This document shows, piece by piece, positions 1-6,050 of a DNA stretch of 13,836 bases. The position numbers and the translations under genes are program-made. Origin of the DNA: CALZJC01 sp041574955 (GTDB lineage Bacteria; Acidobacteriota; Thermoanaerobaculia; Multivoradales; JAHEKO01); contig JBFGNS010000114.1 of the NCBI GenBank assembly GCA_041574955.1, positions 1-13,836 of the forward strand. Reading direction: 5' to 3'. Numbering within the stretch: position 1 is the first letter of the stretch; every line of letters starts with the position of its first letter. The notes below the pieces were generated by a model that did not search any database, was not told the origin of the DNA, and saw only the letters and a list, made by a program, of their open reading frames with translations.

Positions 1-8
1 CCGCCCGG

Positions 9-1112
9 CTAGCGCGCCGCCTTGGTGCCGCAGCCGGGGCAGAACTTGGCTCCGCTCGGCAGCTTGTTGCCGCACTCGTGACAGAAGGCCGCGGCCTCGC
101 CGGCCCCCTCCTCCGCGGCGGGCGTGGCGGCCGCGCCGCCGCCCTCGCCGGCAGCAGCCGCCGCGCCGGCACCGGCCGCTGCGGCCGCCTGCTCGCCCGC
201 CGGCTGCCCGGCCGCCGGCTGTCCGGCCGCCGGCGTCCCGCCCTGGGGGGCCTGGCCGCCGCCGCCCTGCATCGCCTCCTTCATCATCTGCGGCAGCATC
301 ATGCCCATGCCGGCGCCCATGCCGACGCCCAGGCCGGCGCCGACGCCGCTGCCGGTCTCGCCGCCCGACTGCTGGGCCGCGTCGCCCATCGCGCGCGCCG
401 CCTTGAACTTGAGGTAGGCGTTCATGTCGCCCACCGCCGCCATGCCGGTGCGCTCGTCGATCAACTTCTGCACTTCTTCCGGCGGCGTGATGGCGCCGAG
501 GTAGAAGTCGACCAGCTCGATGCCGTACTTGGTGAAGTCGTCGGACACCCGCGACTTGAGCCCCATGCCGAGCTCGTCGGACAGCTTGGGCAGATCGAAG
601 ATCGACTGCAGGTTCTCGCCCAGGATGTCGGTCAGCCGGGCCACGATGACGTCTTTGAAGTAGGTCTCGACGCCGTCGGTGGTGTACAGGCCCTGCGTGC
701 CGACCACCGTGTTGACGAACAGCTGGGTGTTGACGATGCGCACCGCGAACTTGCCGAAGGCGCGCAGCCGCACCATCGCCAGCTCCGCGTCGCGGTAGAC
801 CACCGGCTCCTTGGTGCCCCACTTCAGGTCGATGAAGGTCTTGGTTGAGGTGAAGATCACAGCCGCCTGGAACGGCGACTTGCCCTCGAACGGCAGGCCC
901 AGGATCTTGGTCAGGAACGGCAGGTTCTGGGTCGCCAGGGTGTGGCGGCCCGGCCCGAAGGTGTCGAGCGCCTTGCCGTCGCGCAGAAACACCGCCTGCT
1001 GGCTCTCCTCGACCACCAGCTGGCTGCCCAGCTGGATGGCCTTGGTGCCCTGCTGCGGCACCCGCGCCACCATGGTTTGCCCGGTGGGATCGACGTACTG
1101 GATGACTTCCAT
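9..1112 (-). CDS. SPFH (band 7) domain protein with C-terminal zinc ribbon
   Basis: This 367-residue protein resembles the 'virion core protein'-like SPFH family (Band_7_1, B. subtilis YdjI type). Residues about 25-225 form the SPFH part, with a conserved stretch near 84-110 (VIFTSTKTFIDLKWGT) and a helix-rich end at 210-245. A Gly/Ala/Pro/Gln low-complexity linker follows (about 250-342), then a short zinc ribbon with cysteines 344, 347, 358 and 361 (CHEC...CPGC). There is no signal peptide or clear membrane helix, so it is probably a cytoplasmic or membrane-associated oligomer. Members of this family are linked to membrane organisation and envelope stress; the role here is inferred. The ATG at 1112 has a strong Shine-Dalgarno (GAAGGAGA) 4-5 bases upstream. 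It lies 22 bases behind the upstream small gene, so the two are almost surely co-transcribed. The stop codon is only 8 bases from the window edge, so what follows is unseen. Confidence 0.87.
   Translation of the reverse strand: MEVIQYVDPTGQTMVARVPQQGTKAIQLGSQLVVEESQQAVFLRDGKALDTFGPGRHTLATQNLPFLTKILGLPFEGKSPFQAAVIFTSTKTFIDLKWGTKEPVVYRDAELAMVRLRAFGKFAVRIVNTQLFVNTVVGTQGLYTTDGVETYFKDVIVARLTDILGENLQSIFDLPKLSDELGMGLKSRVSDDFTKYGIELVDFYLGAITPPEEVQKLIDERTGMAAVGDMNAYLKFKAARAMGDAAQQSGGETGSGVGAGLGVGMGAGMGMMLPQMMKEAMQGGGGQAPQGGTPAAGQPAAGQPAGEQAAAAAGAGAAAAAGEGGGAAATPAAEEGAGEAAAFCHECGNKLPSGAKFCPGCGTKAAR
199..239. repeat. 15-bp tandem repeat coding for the AAGQP linker
   Basis: About 2.7 copies of a 15-base unit (GCCGGCTGYCCGGCC, third copy diverged and incomplete) lie in frame inside the low-complexity linker of the SPFH gene. 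On the minus strand they encode the repeated residues around 295-306 (AAGQP). This is typical of slippage-prone linker DNA, and its copy number may vary between strains. Confidence 0.6.
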
Positions 1113-1134
1113 GATTCTCCTTCTCCCGGCGGCC

Positions 1135-1662
1135 CTAGCCGCTCGTCTTGACCACGCCGCTGACGACGTTCTTGCGTTCGGCCCACTTGTCGCTGAGCGT
1201 GCCGATGCGGCTCAGCGCCTGCTCGCAGGCCTCTTTCGGGTCGCCCTGGCCCGGCAGCGGAACCGCCGCCAGATCGCCGGCCAGCCGGCCGACGTCCTCG
1301 ACCACCGACAGATCGAACTGGTACAGGCTCTCGAGCTCCGGCTCGTTGATCTTGACCACGTCGAAAAACCCGCTCTGGCCGTAGTCGGCGAAGCGGATCG
1401 CCTGGCTCAGGCCGTCGAGGCGACGGTCGATGCGGTCGAACAGGTGCAGCACGCCGATCTGGCCGGCGTCGGTGTAGGCCTGCGCCTTGCCGCGCGAGGC
1501 TGCCTTGAGCTGCTCGAGCTCCTTGGCCAGATGCTCGCGCTGCATCTTGTCGACGTCGCGCCGCAGCTCGCGGTCCTGGAAACCACGGAAGCCGGGGATC
1601 TTGTCCACCAGCCGCTCGAGCCAGCTGCGCCGCTCTTTGGCTTCTTCGAATCCTCCACTCAT
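1135..1662 (-). CDS. Conserved-looking protein of unknown function, partner of the SPFH gene
   Basis: I do not recognise a named family. The product is 175 residues, soluble, with no signal peptide. Residues 1-60 are highly charged and helical, with IPGF at 22-25 and a probable coiled coil at about 29-57 rich in Arg, Glu, Lys and Leu (EL-R-DVDKMQREHLAKELEQL). The rest (about 65-135) also reads as helical, with spaced Leu/Ile, and the C-terminus is short. The frame stays open 56 codons further upstream, but that stretch is Arg/Pro-rich and looks non-coding. The ATG at 1662 was chosen because GGAGGG lies 11 bases upstream and the sensible protein begins there. It sits 61 bases after the VanZ-like gene and 22 bases before the SPFH gene, which suggests it works with the latter. 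A weak extended -10-like TGATATCTT overlaps the vanZ stop codon, so a private promoter is possible. Confidence 0.72.
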   Translation of the reverse strand: MSGGFEEAKERRSWLERLVDKIPGFRGFQDRELRRDVDKMQREHLAKELEQLKAASRGKAQAYTDAGQIGVLHLFDRIDRRLDGLSQAIRFADYGQSGFFDVVKINEPELESLYQFDLSVVEDVGRLAGDLAAVPLPGQGDPKEACEQALSRIGTLSDKWAERKNVVSGVVKTSG

Positions 1663-1723
1663 GATGGCCGATGCCCTCCTCTCTCGCGCGCCGGGCGTGC
1701 GCCGGCCCGCAGCGACCAAGATA

Positions 1724-2311
1724 TCACCGGCCGGCGACCGATCGCAGGCCGGCGCGATCGGCGAAGCGCGCCTCACCGGCGGCCGCCAGCGCCGCGACGG
1801 CGAGCGCGGCGGCCAGCAGGTTGAGCGCAACGTCCGACCAGTCGTAGTGGCGGTTCGGCAGCAGCCGCTGGATGCCCTCGTCGAGCCAGCCGGCGAGGCC
1901 GGCCAGGGCGGTCGCGGTCACCGCCGGCGCCGCCGCCCACCCCACTGCCGCACCGGGCCGCCGCCGTTCGAGCAGCGCGCCATAGAGCAGCCCGCCCAGC
2001 ACGCCGTACTCGATCAGGTGGAACCGCTCCTCGGGCATTCGGATCGGCCACAGCACCGCCAGGTAGACCACCGCCACCGCCGCCAGCACCGTCAGCTCGC
2101 GCCGGCCGGTGCCGCGCCGCGCCACCCACGAAACCACCGCCACCGCCACCGCCAGGAACAGCAGGCCGATGGTCAGCCGCAGCAGGTTGCGCTCGCGCAG
2201 CCAGTCGGCCAGGGGCCGCACCGGGTAGAGCGACAGGTAGATCGCCAGCGTGCAGACAACGGACCACAGCCAGAGCCGTTTCTCGCGAGCGCTGGCGAAG
2301 GCGGGCGGCAT
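1724..2311 (-). CDS. VanZ-like family membrane protein
   Basis: This 195-residue integral membrane protein has about five to six hydrophobic segments (near 15-29, 46-64, 74-90, 99-113, 124-142 and 160-178). The VanZ-like signature is visible in two blocks: ERFHLIEYGVLGGLLY at 95-110, and DEGIQRLLPNRHYDWSD at 144-160 followed by a helix containing LNLLAAALA. The original VanZ gives low-level teicoplanin resistance by an unknown mechanism, and most family members have no known function, so a resistance role should not be assumed. The ATG at 2311 lies just three codons after an in-frame stop, so little extension is possible. No Shine-Dalgarno is present; a TAGACT element ends 6 bases before the ATG, which suggests a leaderless transcript. 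It is divergent from the DUF354 gene and first in a likely three-gene minus-strand group. Confidence 0.82.
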   Translation of the reverse strand: MPPAFASAREKRLWLWSVVCTLAIYLSLYPVRPLADWLRERNLLRLTIGLLFLAVAVAVVSWVARRGTGRRELTVLAAVAVVYLAVLWPIRMPEERFHLIEYGVLGGLLYGALLERRRPGAAVGWAAAPAVTATALAGLAGWLDEGIQRLLPNRHYDWSDVALNLLAAALAVAALAAAGEARFADRAGLRSVAGR

Positions 2312-2315
2312 GGCC

Positions 2316-2327
2316 GCAGTCTAACGG
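2316..2327 (-). promoter_or_regulatory. Leaderless-type -10 element (or operator half) before the VanZ-like gene
   Basis: On the minus strand the sequence reads CCGTTAGACTGC. Its TAGACT core (2318-2323) ends 6 bases before the ATG. A TANNNT hexamer at this distance would start transcription at or next to the start codon, which matches the missing Shine-Dalgarno. No -35 hexamer is seen at the expected spacing. It is the mirror image, with one mismatch, of the element before the divergent gene. Confidence 0.5.
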
Positions 2328-2351
2328 CACCGCGGCCGGCGCGGCGGCGTA

Positions 2352-2363
2352 CCGTTACACTGC
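2352..2363 (+). promoter_or_regulatory. Leaderless-type -10 element (or operator half) before the DUF354 gene
   Basis: The sequence is CCGTTACACTGC. The TACACT core (2356-2361) ends 7 bases before the GTG start of the DUF354 gene, and no Shine-Dalgarno lies between. Eleven of twelve bases match the minus-strand element 24 bases to the left. The pair could be two leaderless promoters, or one inverted-repeat binding site that controls both genes. Confidence 0.5.
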
Positions 2364-2368
2364 CCGGC

Positions 2369-3415
2369 GTGCGGCTGCTGGTCGACATCACCCACCCCGC
2401 CCACCTCCACTTCTTCCGCAACCTGGTGGCGCGCCTGCGGCGCGAAGGGCACGAGGTCTACCTCGCCGGCCGCGACAAGGACATCCTGCTCGAGCTAGCC
2501 GGGCGCTACGGCCTGCAGCTCGACGCCTTCGGCACCGCGCGCCCGGGGCTGCTGGCCCTGGCCGGCGAGATGCTCCACCGCCAGCGACGGCTGGCCGGCA
2601 TCGTCCGCCGCTTCCGGCCGCAGGCGATCATGGCGATCGCCGGCACCTTCGTCAGCTCGCTCGGCCGGCTGCTCGGCGTGCCGACCTACGTGTTCTACGA
2701 CACCGAGCACGCCACGGTGTCGAACCTGCTGTCCTACCCGTTCGCCACCTGCGTCTACGTGCCGCGCTGCTACCTCGGCTCGATCCGCTGGCGCCACCAG
2801 CGCTACGACGGGTACCACGAGCTGGCCTACCTCCACCCCGATTACTTCACGCCCGATCCGGCGGTGGTGGCGGAGGCCGGCCTCGAAGCGGGCGAACGGT
2901 TCGTCATCGTGCGTTTCGTGAGCTGGCAGGCCGCCCACGATCTCGGCCAGCGGGGCCTCGGGCTCGAGCAGAAGCTGGCCGCCGTCGAGCGGCTCGGCCG
3001 CCACGCCCGGGTGCTGATCTCGGCCGAGGGCGAGCTGCCCGCCGAGCTCGAGCCGGCGCGGCTGCGGCTGCCGGTCGACCGTCTGCACCACATGATGGCG
3101 CGCGCCGCCCTGATCTTCGGCGAGAGCGGCACCATGCCGTCGGAGGGCGCGGTGATGGGGGTCCCCGGCGTCTACGTCAACCCGCTACGGCTGGGCTACC
3201 TCGAGGAGCAGGAGCGCGACTACGGGCTGGTGTTCAACTTCCGGCCACAGCAGTTCGAGGCGGCGGTCGAGCGCGGCGAGCAGATCCTGGCCGCCCGCGA
3301 CGAGGCCGGCTGGCGCGAGCGCGGCCGGCGGCTGGTGGCCGACAAGATCGACGTCACCGAGATGCTCCACCGGATCGCGCTAGAGCGGCCGTTCGCGAAG
3401 AAACAACGGCAATGA
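2369..3415 (+). CDS. DUF354 family protein (GT-B fold, glycosyltransferase/epimerase-like)
   Basis: The 348-residue product matches the DUF354 family in length and pattern. The N-terminal Rossmann-like start is MRLLVDITHPAHLHFFRNL, followed by LRREGHEVYLAGRD, a typical opening. The C-terminal half carries GESGTMPSEGAVMGVPGV at 251-268, equivalent to the nucleotide-sugar binding loop of GT-B enzymes such as UDP-GlcNAc 2-epimerase. Family members usually sit in surface polysaccharide clusters; substrate and reaction are not established. There is no signal peptide, so it should act in the cytoplasm. The GTG at 2369 was chosen because the family motif begins there; the frame is open far upstream, but that part is antisense to the VanZ-like gene. 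The gene stands alone, divergent from vanZ-like and convergent with ftsZ. Its last residues (KKQRQ) are encoded by DNA that already belongs to the downstream AACAACGG repeats. Confidence 0.83.
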   Translation: MRLLVDITHPAHLHFFRNLVARLRREGHEVYLAGRDKDILLELAGRYGLQLDAFGTARPGLLALAGEMLHRQRRLAGIVRRFRPQAIMAIAGTFVSSLGRLLGVPTYVFYDTEHATVSNLLSYPFATCVYVPRCYLGSIRWRHQRYDGYHELAYLHPDYFTPDPAVVAEAGLEAGERFVIVRFVSWQAAHDLGQRGLGLEQKLAAVERLGRHARVLISAEGELPAELEPARLRLPVDRLHHMMARAALIFGESGTMPSEGAVMGVPGVYVNPLRLGYLEEQERDYGLVFNFRPQQFEAAVERGEQILAARDEAGWRERGRRLVADKIDVTEMLHRIALERPFAKKQRQ

Positions 3416-3450
3416 ACAACGGTGACAGGGTGACGAACAACGGTGACAGG
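3414..3450 (+). repeat. Direct repeats of GAACAACGGTGACAGG
   Basis: Two identical 16-base copies lie at 3414-3429 and 3435-3450, a period of 21 bases. A shorter third copy of the core AACAACGG lies at 3402-3409, inside the end of the DUF354 gene. The second full copy runs straight into the left arm of the inverted repeat. The A-rich AACAAC core stands out from the surrounding DNA. Confidence 0.85.
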
Positions 3451-3510
3451 ATACTCAGGGCGCCATCGCCCCGAAGCAGCCATGCCGCCGAGCTGAGTAT
3501 CCTGTCACCG
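3441..3510. repeat. Perfect 18-bp inverted repeat, REP/MITE-like, between convergent genes
   Basis: The left arm CGGTGACAGGATACTCAG (3441-3458) is matched exactly by its reverse complement at 3493-3510, with a 34-base loop that itself can fold (GGCG-CCAT-CGCC at 3459-3470). The element lies 25 bases after the DUF354 stop and 35 bases after the ftsZ stop, so it could end transcription from both sides or stabilise the 3' ends. There is no run of T after either arm, so a classic intrinsic terminator is not supported. The perfect arms and the adjacent direct repeats suggest a dispersed repetitive element such as a REP sequence or a small MITE. Confidence 0.75.
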
Positions 3511-3545
3511 CCCTGCGGGTCACTGCCCTTCGGCGGTCGAGCTCC

Positions 3546-4772
3546 CTAATCCATCTGCTTGCGCAGCACGGTCGGGATGTCGAAGTCGTCGACGTTCGAC
3601 CAGTTGGGTCCGAAGCCGTTGGGGTCGTCGCTTTGCGACTGCGCGATCACCTTGCGGTAGAACGGGATGTCCTCCGCGTCCTCGGCCGGCGGTTCGGCCG
3701 CCGGCTGCGGCTGCGGCTCGGCCTCGCTCGCGGGCAGCGGCACCCGCCGCTCGACCGCGACCGGCCGTGACGGCGGCATGTTGAAGCCGGTGGCGATCAC
3801 CGTCACCTTCATCTCCTCCTCCATCGACTCGTCGATGACCATGCCGGAGATGATGTTGGCCGCCGGGTCGACCGCCGCAGCGATCACCTGCGCGGCCTCG
3901 GCCACCTCGTGCAGCGTCAGGTCGGCACCGCCCGAGATGTTGATCAGCACGCCCTTGGCGCCGTCGATCGAGGTCTCCTCGAGCAGCGGCGACGAGATCG
4001 CCCGCTGAGCCGCCTCGAGCGCTCGCCCTTCACCCTTGGCCAGACCGCTGCCCATCAGCGCCATACCCATGCCGGTCATGATGGTCTTGACGTCGGCGAA
4101 GTCGACGTTGACCTCGCCCGGCACCGTGATCAGGTCGCTGATGCCCTGCACCGCCTGGCGCAGCACGTCGTCGGCGATGCGGAACGCTTCCGACAGCGGC
4201 GTACCCCGCTCGACGAAGTTGAGCAGCCGCTCGTTGGGGATGGTGATCAGGGTGTCGACCGCGCCGCGCAGCTCCTCCAGCCCGCGATCCGCCAGCTCCA
4301 TGCGGCGCCGGCCCTCGAAGGCGAACGGCTTGGTCACCACCGCCACCGTCAGGGCGCCGATCTCGGCCGCCAGCGAGGCGATGATCGGCGCCGCGCCGGT
4401 TCCCGTGCCGCCGCCCAGCCCGGCCGTGAGGAACACCATGTCCGAGCCCTCGAGCAGCTCGAGCATGCGCTCGGTGTCCTCGAGCGCCGACTTGCGGCCG
4501 ACCTCGGGGTCGCCGCCGGCCCCCAACCCGCGGGTCAGCGCCTCGCCGAGCTGCAGCTTGGCGGTGGCCCGGCACTTGCGCAGTGCCTGCAGGTCGGTGT
4601 TGGCGGCGAGGAACTCGATGCCCCGCATGCGGACGTCGATCATGCGGTTCACCGCGTTGCCGCCGCCTCCGCCGATGCCGATGACCTTGATCCTGGCGGG
4701 CACCATGTCGGCGCCGTCCTCGAGCGTGATCGGCAACTTGCTGTCGCCTTCGTGGTCTTCAAAAAGAATCAT
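3546..4772 (-). CDS. ftsZ: Cell division protein FtsZ
   Basis: This is the tubulin-like GTPase that polymerises into the Z ring at midcell. The 408 residues show the full set of features: the nucleotide loop IGIGGGGGNAVNRM at 31-44, the GTPase signature GGGTGTG at 120-126, the T7 synergy loop GEVNVDFADV at 219-228 that completes the active site of the next subunit, a Pro/Glu/Ala-rich linker at about 335-395, and the conserved C-terminal peptide DIPTVLRKQ at 398-406 that binds FtsA and other partners. A 27-residue acidic N-terminal extension precedes the core, which is common. The ATG at 4772 is supported by AAGGGAG about 9 bases upstream; a second ATG at 4706 has a weaker site. It is the last gene of the dcw unit, 34 bases after ftsA, and faces the DUF354 gene across the inverted repeat. 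Confidence 0.98.
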   Translation of the reverse strand: MILFEDHEGDSKLPITLEDGADMVPARIKVIGIGGGGGNAVNRMIDVRMRGIEFLAANTDLQALRKCRATAKLQLGEALTRGLGAGGDPEVGRKSALEDTERMLELLEGSDMVFLTAGLGGGTGTGAAPIIASLAAEIGALTVAVVTKPFAFEGRRRMELADRGLEELRGAVDTLITIPNERLLNFVERGTPLSEAFRIADDVLRQAVQGISDLITVPGEVNVDFADVKTIMTGMGMALMGSGLAKGEGRALEAAQRAISSPLLEETSIDGAKGVLINISGGADLTLHEVAEAAQVIAAAVDPAANIISGMVIDESMEEEMKVTVIATGFNMPPSRPVAVERRVPLPASEAEPQPQPAAEPPAEDAEDIPFYRKVIAQSQSDDPNGFGPNWSNVDDFDIPTVLRKQMD

Positions 4773-4806
4773 GAGCGGGCTCTCCCTTGGGAGTCGATGC
4801 TCCCGA

Positions 4807-6045
4807 TTACAGCAGATCCGAGAACTTTTCGCGCAGGCTTCCCATCATCCCACGCATGCTGAACCCCTGGCGGCGGGCCGACTTGAGCCGGTCGGCGTCG
4901 GCGGCGTTGCCGTACAGGATCAGTCCCGAGGCGGCGCACCAGGTGGGGCAGCGGATGACGTCGGCCAGGCCGCCCAGCCCCTGCGGCAGCCCGTAGCGGA
5001 CGCCGGAGTTGAACAGCTGCTCGGCCAGCTCGAGCAACCCGTCGAGCTGTGAGCCGCCGCCGGTCAGCACCACCCCGCCGCGCGGCGACTCGTCCAGGCC
5101 GTTTTTCTCCAGGTCGTCGCGCACCAGCTGCAGCAGCTCCTGGGCGCGCGGCTGCAGGATGTCGCACAGCTGCCGCTTGGGGACCACTCGCGCCGGTCCG
5201 CCGGCCACCGTCGGCACCGAGATCCCCTCGTCGTCGCCCACCATGCCGTCGAGGCAGCAGCCGTAGCGCAGCTTGATCCTCTCGGCCTCGGCGAACGGCG
5301 TGCGCAGCACCATGGCGATGTCGTTGGTGAAATGGCCCGCGCCGATCGGCAGCACCGCGCTGTGCTGCACCTCGCCGTCGGCGTAGAGCGCGTACTCGGT
5401 GGTGCCGGCGCCGACGTCGATCAGCAGCACCCCCAGCTCGCGCTCGTCATGGCTCAGCACCGCCTCGGCCACCGCCAGCGGCTCGAAGACCGTCTCGACC
5501 ACCTCGATGCCGGCGCGGTTGACGCAGGTCAGCAGCGTGCGGCGGCGGGTGACGTTGCCGGTCACCAGGTGCACCGCCACCTCCAGCCGGTTGCCCAGCA
5601 TGCCGAGCGGCTCGCCGATGCCGCCCTGCTCGTCGACCAGGAACTCCTGGGCGATGGCGTGCAGGATCTCGCGGTCCGACGGCAGCGCCGCCGACTGCGC
5701 CGCTTCCAACACGCGGCCGACGTCGTGCGCAGTGATCTCGCGGTCACGGCGCGCCACCGACACCATGCCGCGCGAATTGACGCTCCGCACGTCGGTGCCG
5801 GCGACGCCGACGTAGGCGCTGGCGATCTCGACGCCGGCCATCACCTCGGCCTCCTCGACCGCCTGCTTGAGCGCCTCCACCGTCGCCTCGATGTTGACGA
5901 TGTTGCCCTTGCGGGTACCCCGGTTGGGAGCGCGCCCCTTGCCGACGACCTCCAGGGTGCCGTCTTCCTCCCGTTTGGCGATCAGCACCGCCACCTTGGA
6001 GGAGCCGATGTCGATCGCTACCAGATTGCGGTCCGCTTTGGCCAT
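4807..6045 (-). CDS. ftsA: Cell division protein FtsA
   Basis: FtsA is an actin-like ATPase that ties FtsZ filaments to the cytoplasmic membrane and recruits later division proteins. The 412 residues contain the phosphate-1 motif IDIGSSKVAV (11-20), the phosphate-2 motif LIDVGAGTTEYAL (208-220) and the adenosine motif GGVVLTGGGSQLDG (323-336). The SHS2 (1C) subdomain lies near 80-160. The C-terminal helix at about 396-412 (GMMGSLREKFSDLL) is the amphipathic membrane anchor. A GTG at 6054 overlaps the ftsQ stop (GTGA) and would add MNR, but its spacing to GAGGA is only 3 bases. The ATG at 6045 has AAGGTG 6 bases upstream and gives the usual MAK start, so I prefer it. Either way the gene is coupled to ftsQ. 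Confidence 0.96.
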   Translation of the reverse strand: MAKADRNLVAIDIGSSKVAVLIAKREEDGTLEVVGKGRAPNRGTRKGNIVNIEATVEALKQAVEEAEVMAGVEIASAYVGVAGTDVRSVNSRGMVSVARRDREITAHDVGRVLEAAQSAALPSDREILHAIAQEFLVDEQGGIGEPLGMLGNRLEVAVHLVTGNVTRRRTLLTCVNRAGIEVVETVFEPLAVAEAVLSHDERELGVLLIDVGAGTTEYALYADGEVQHSAVLPIGAGHFTNDIAMVLRTPFAEAERIKLRYGCCLDGMVGDDEGISVPTVAGGPARVVPKRQLCDILQPRAQELLQLVRDDLEKNGLDESPRGGVVLTGGGSQLDGLLELAEQLFNSGVRYGLPQGLGGLADVIRCPTWCAASGLILYGNAADADRLKSARRQGFSMRGMMGSLREKFSDLL

Positions 6046-6050
6046 CCGAT

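Noticed and set aside
1718..1726. TGATATCTT as an extended -10 promoter for the unknown and SPFH genes
   Set aside because: Only four of six core bases match, no -35 is visible, and the three genes can be read from the upstream promoter. It is mentioned in the gene entry but is too weak to list.
1663..1830. 56-codon N-terminal extension of the unknown 175-residue protein
   Set aside because: It is Arg/Pro-rich, overlaps the vanZ-like stop region, and a ribosome binding site precedes the later ATG.
1724..2311. VanZ-like gene as a glycopeptide resistance gene
   Set aside because: Most VanZ-like family members are not linked to resistance and no vanHAX or vanRS genes are present here.
1487..2368. 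Upstream extension of the DUF354 frame to a 642-residue protein
   Set aside because: It is antisense to the VanZ-like gene and part of the next gene, and the family start lies at the GTG at 2369.
3402..3450. Direct repeats as a small CRISPR array
   Set aside because: The period is only 21 bases with a 5-base gap between full copies, which leaves no spacers, and no cas genes are nearby.
3441..3510. Inverted repeat as a classic intrinsic terminator
   Set aside because: The 34-base loop is long and neither side has a T run. It may still help end transcription, but the sequence does not show a standard terminator.
3909..4862. Long plus-strand open frame opposite ftsZ, and similar ones opposite ftsA, murG, ftsW, murD and mraY (for example 9478..10746 and 11794..13272)
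   Set aside because: These are shadows of high-GC coding DNA. Their products are rich in Arg, Ala, His, Gln and Pro with no family motifs, while the minus-strand genes are unmistakable.
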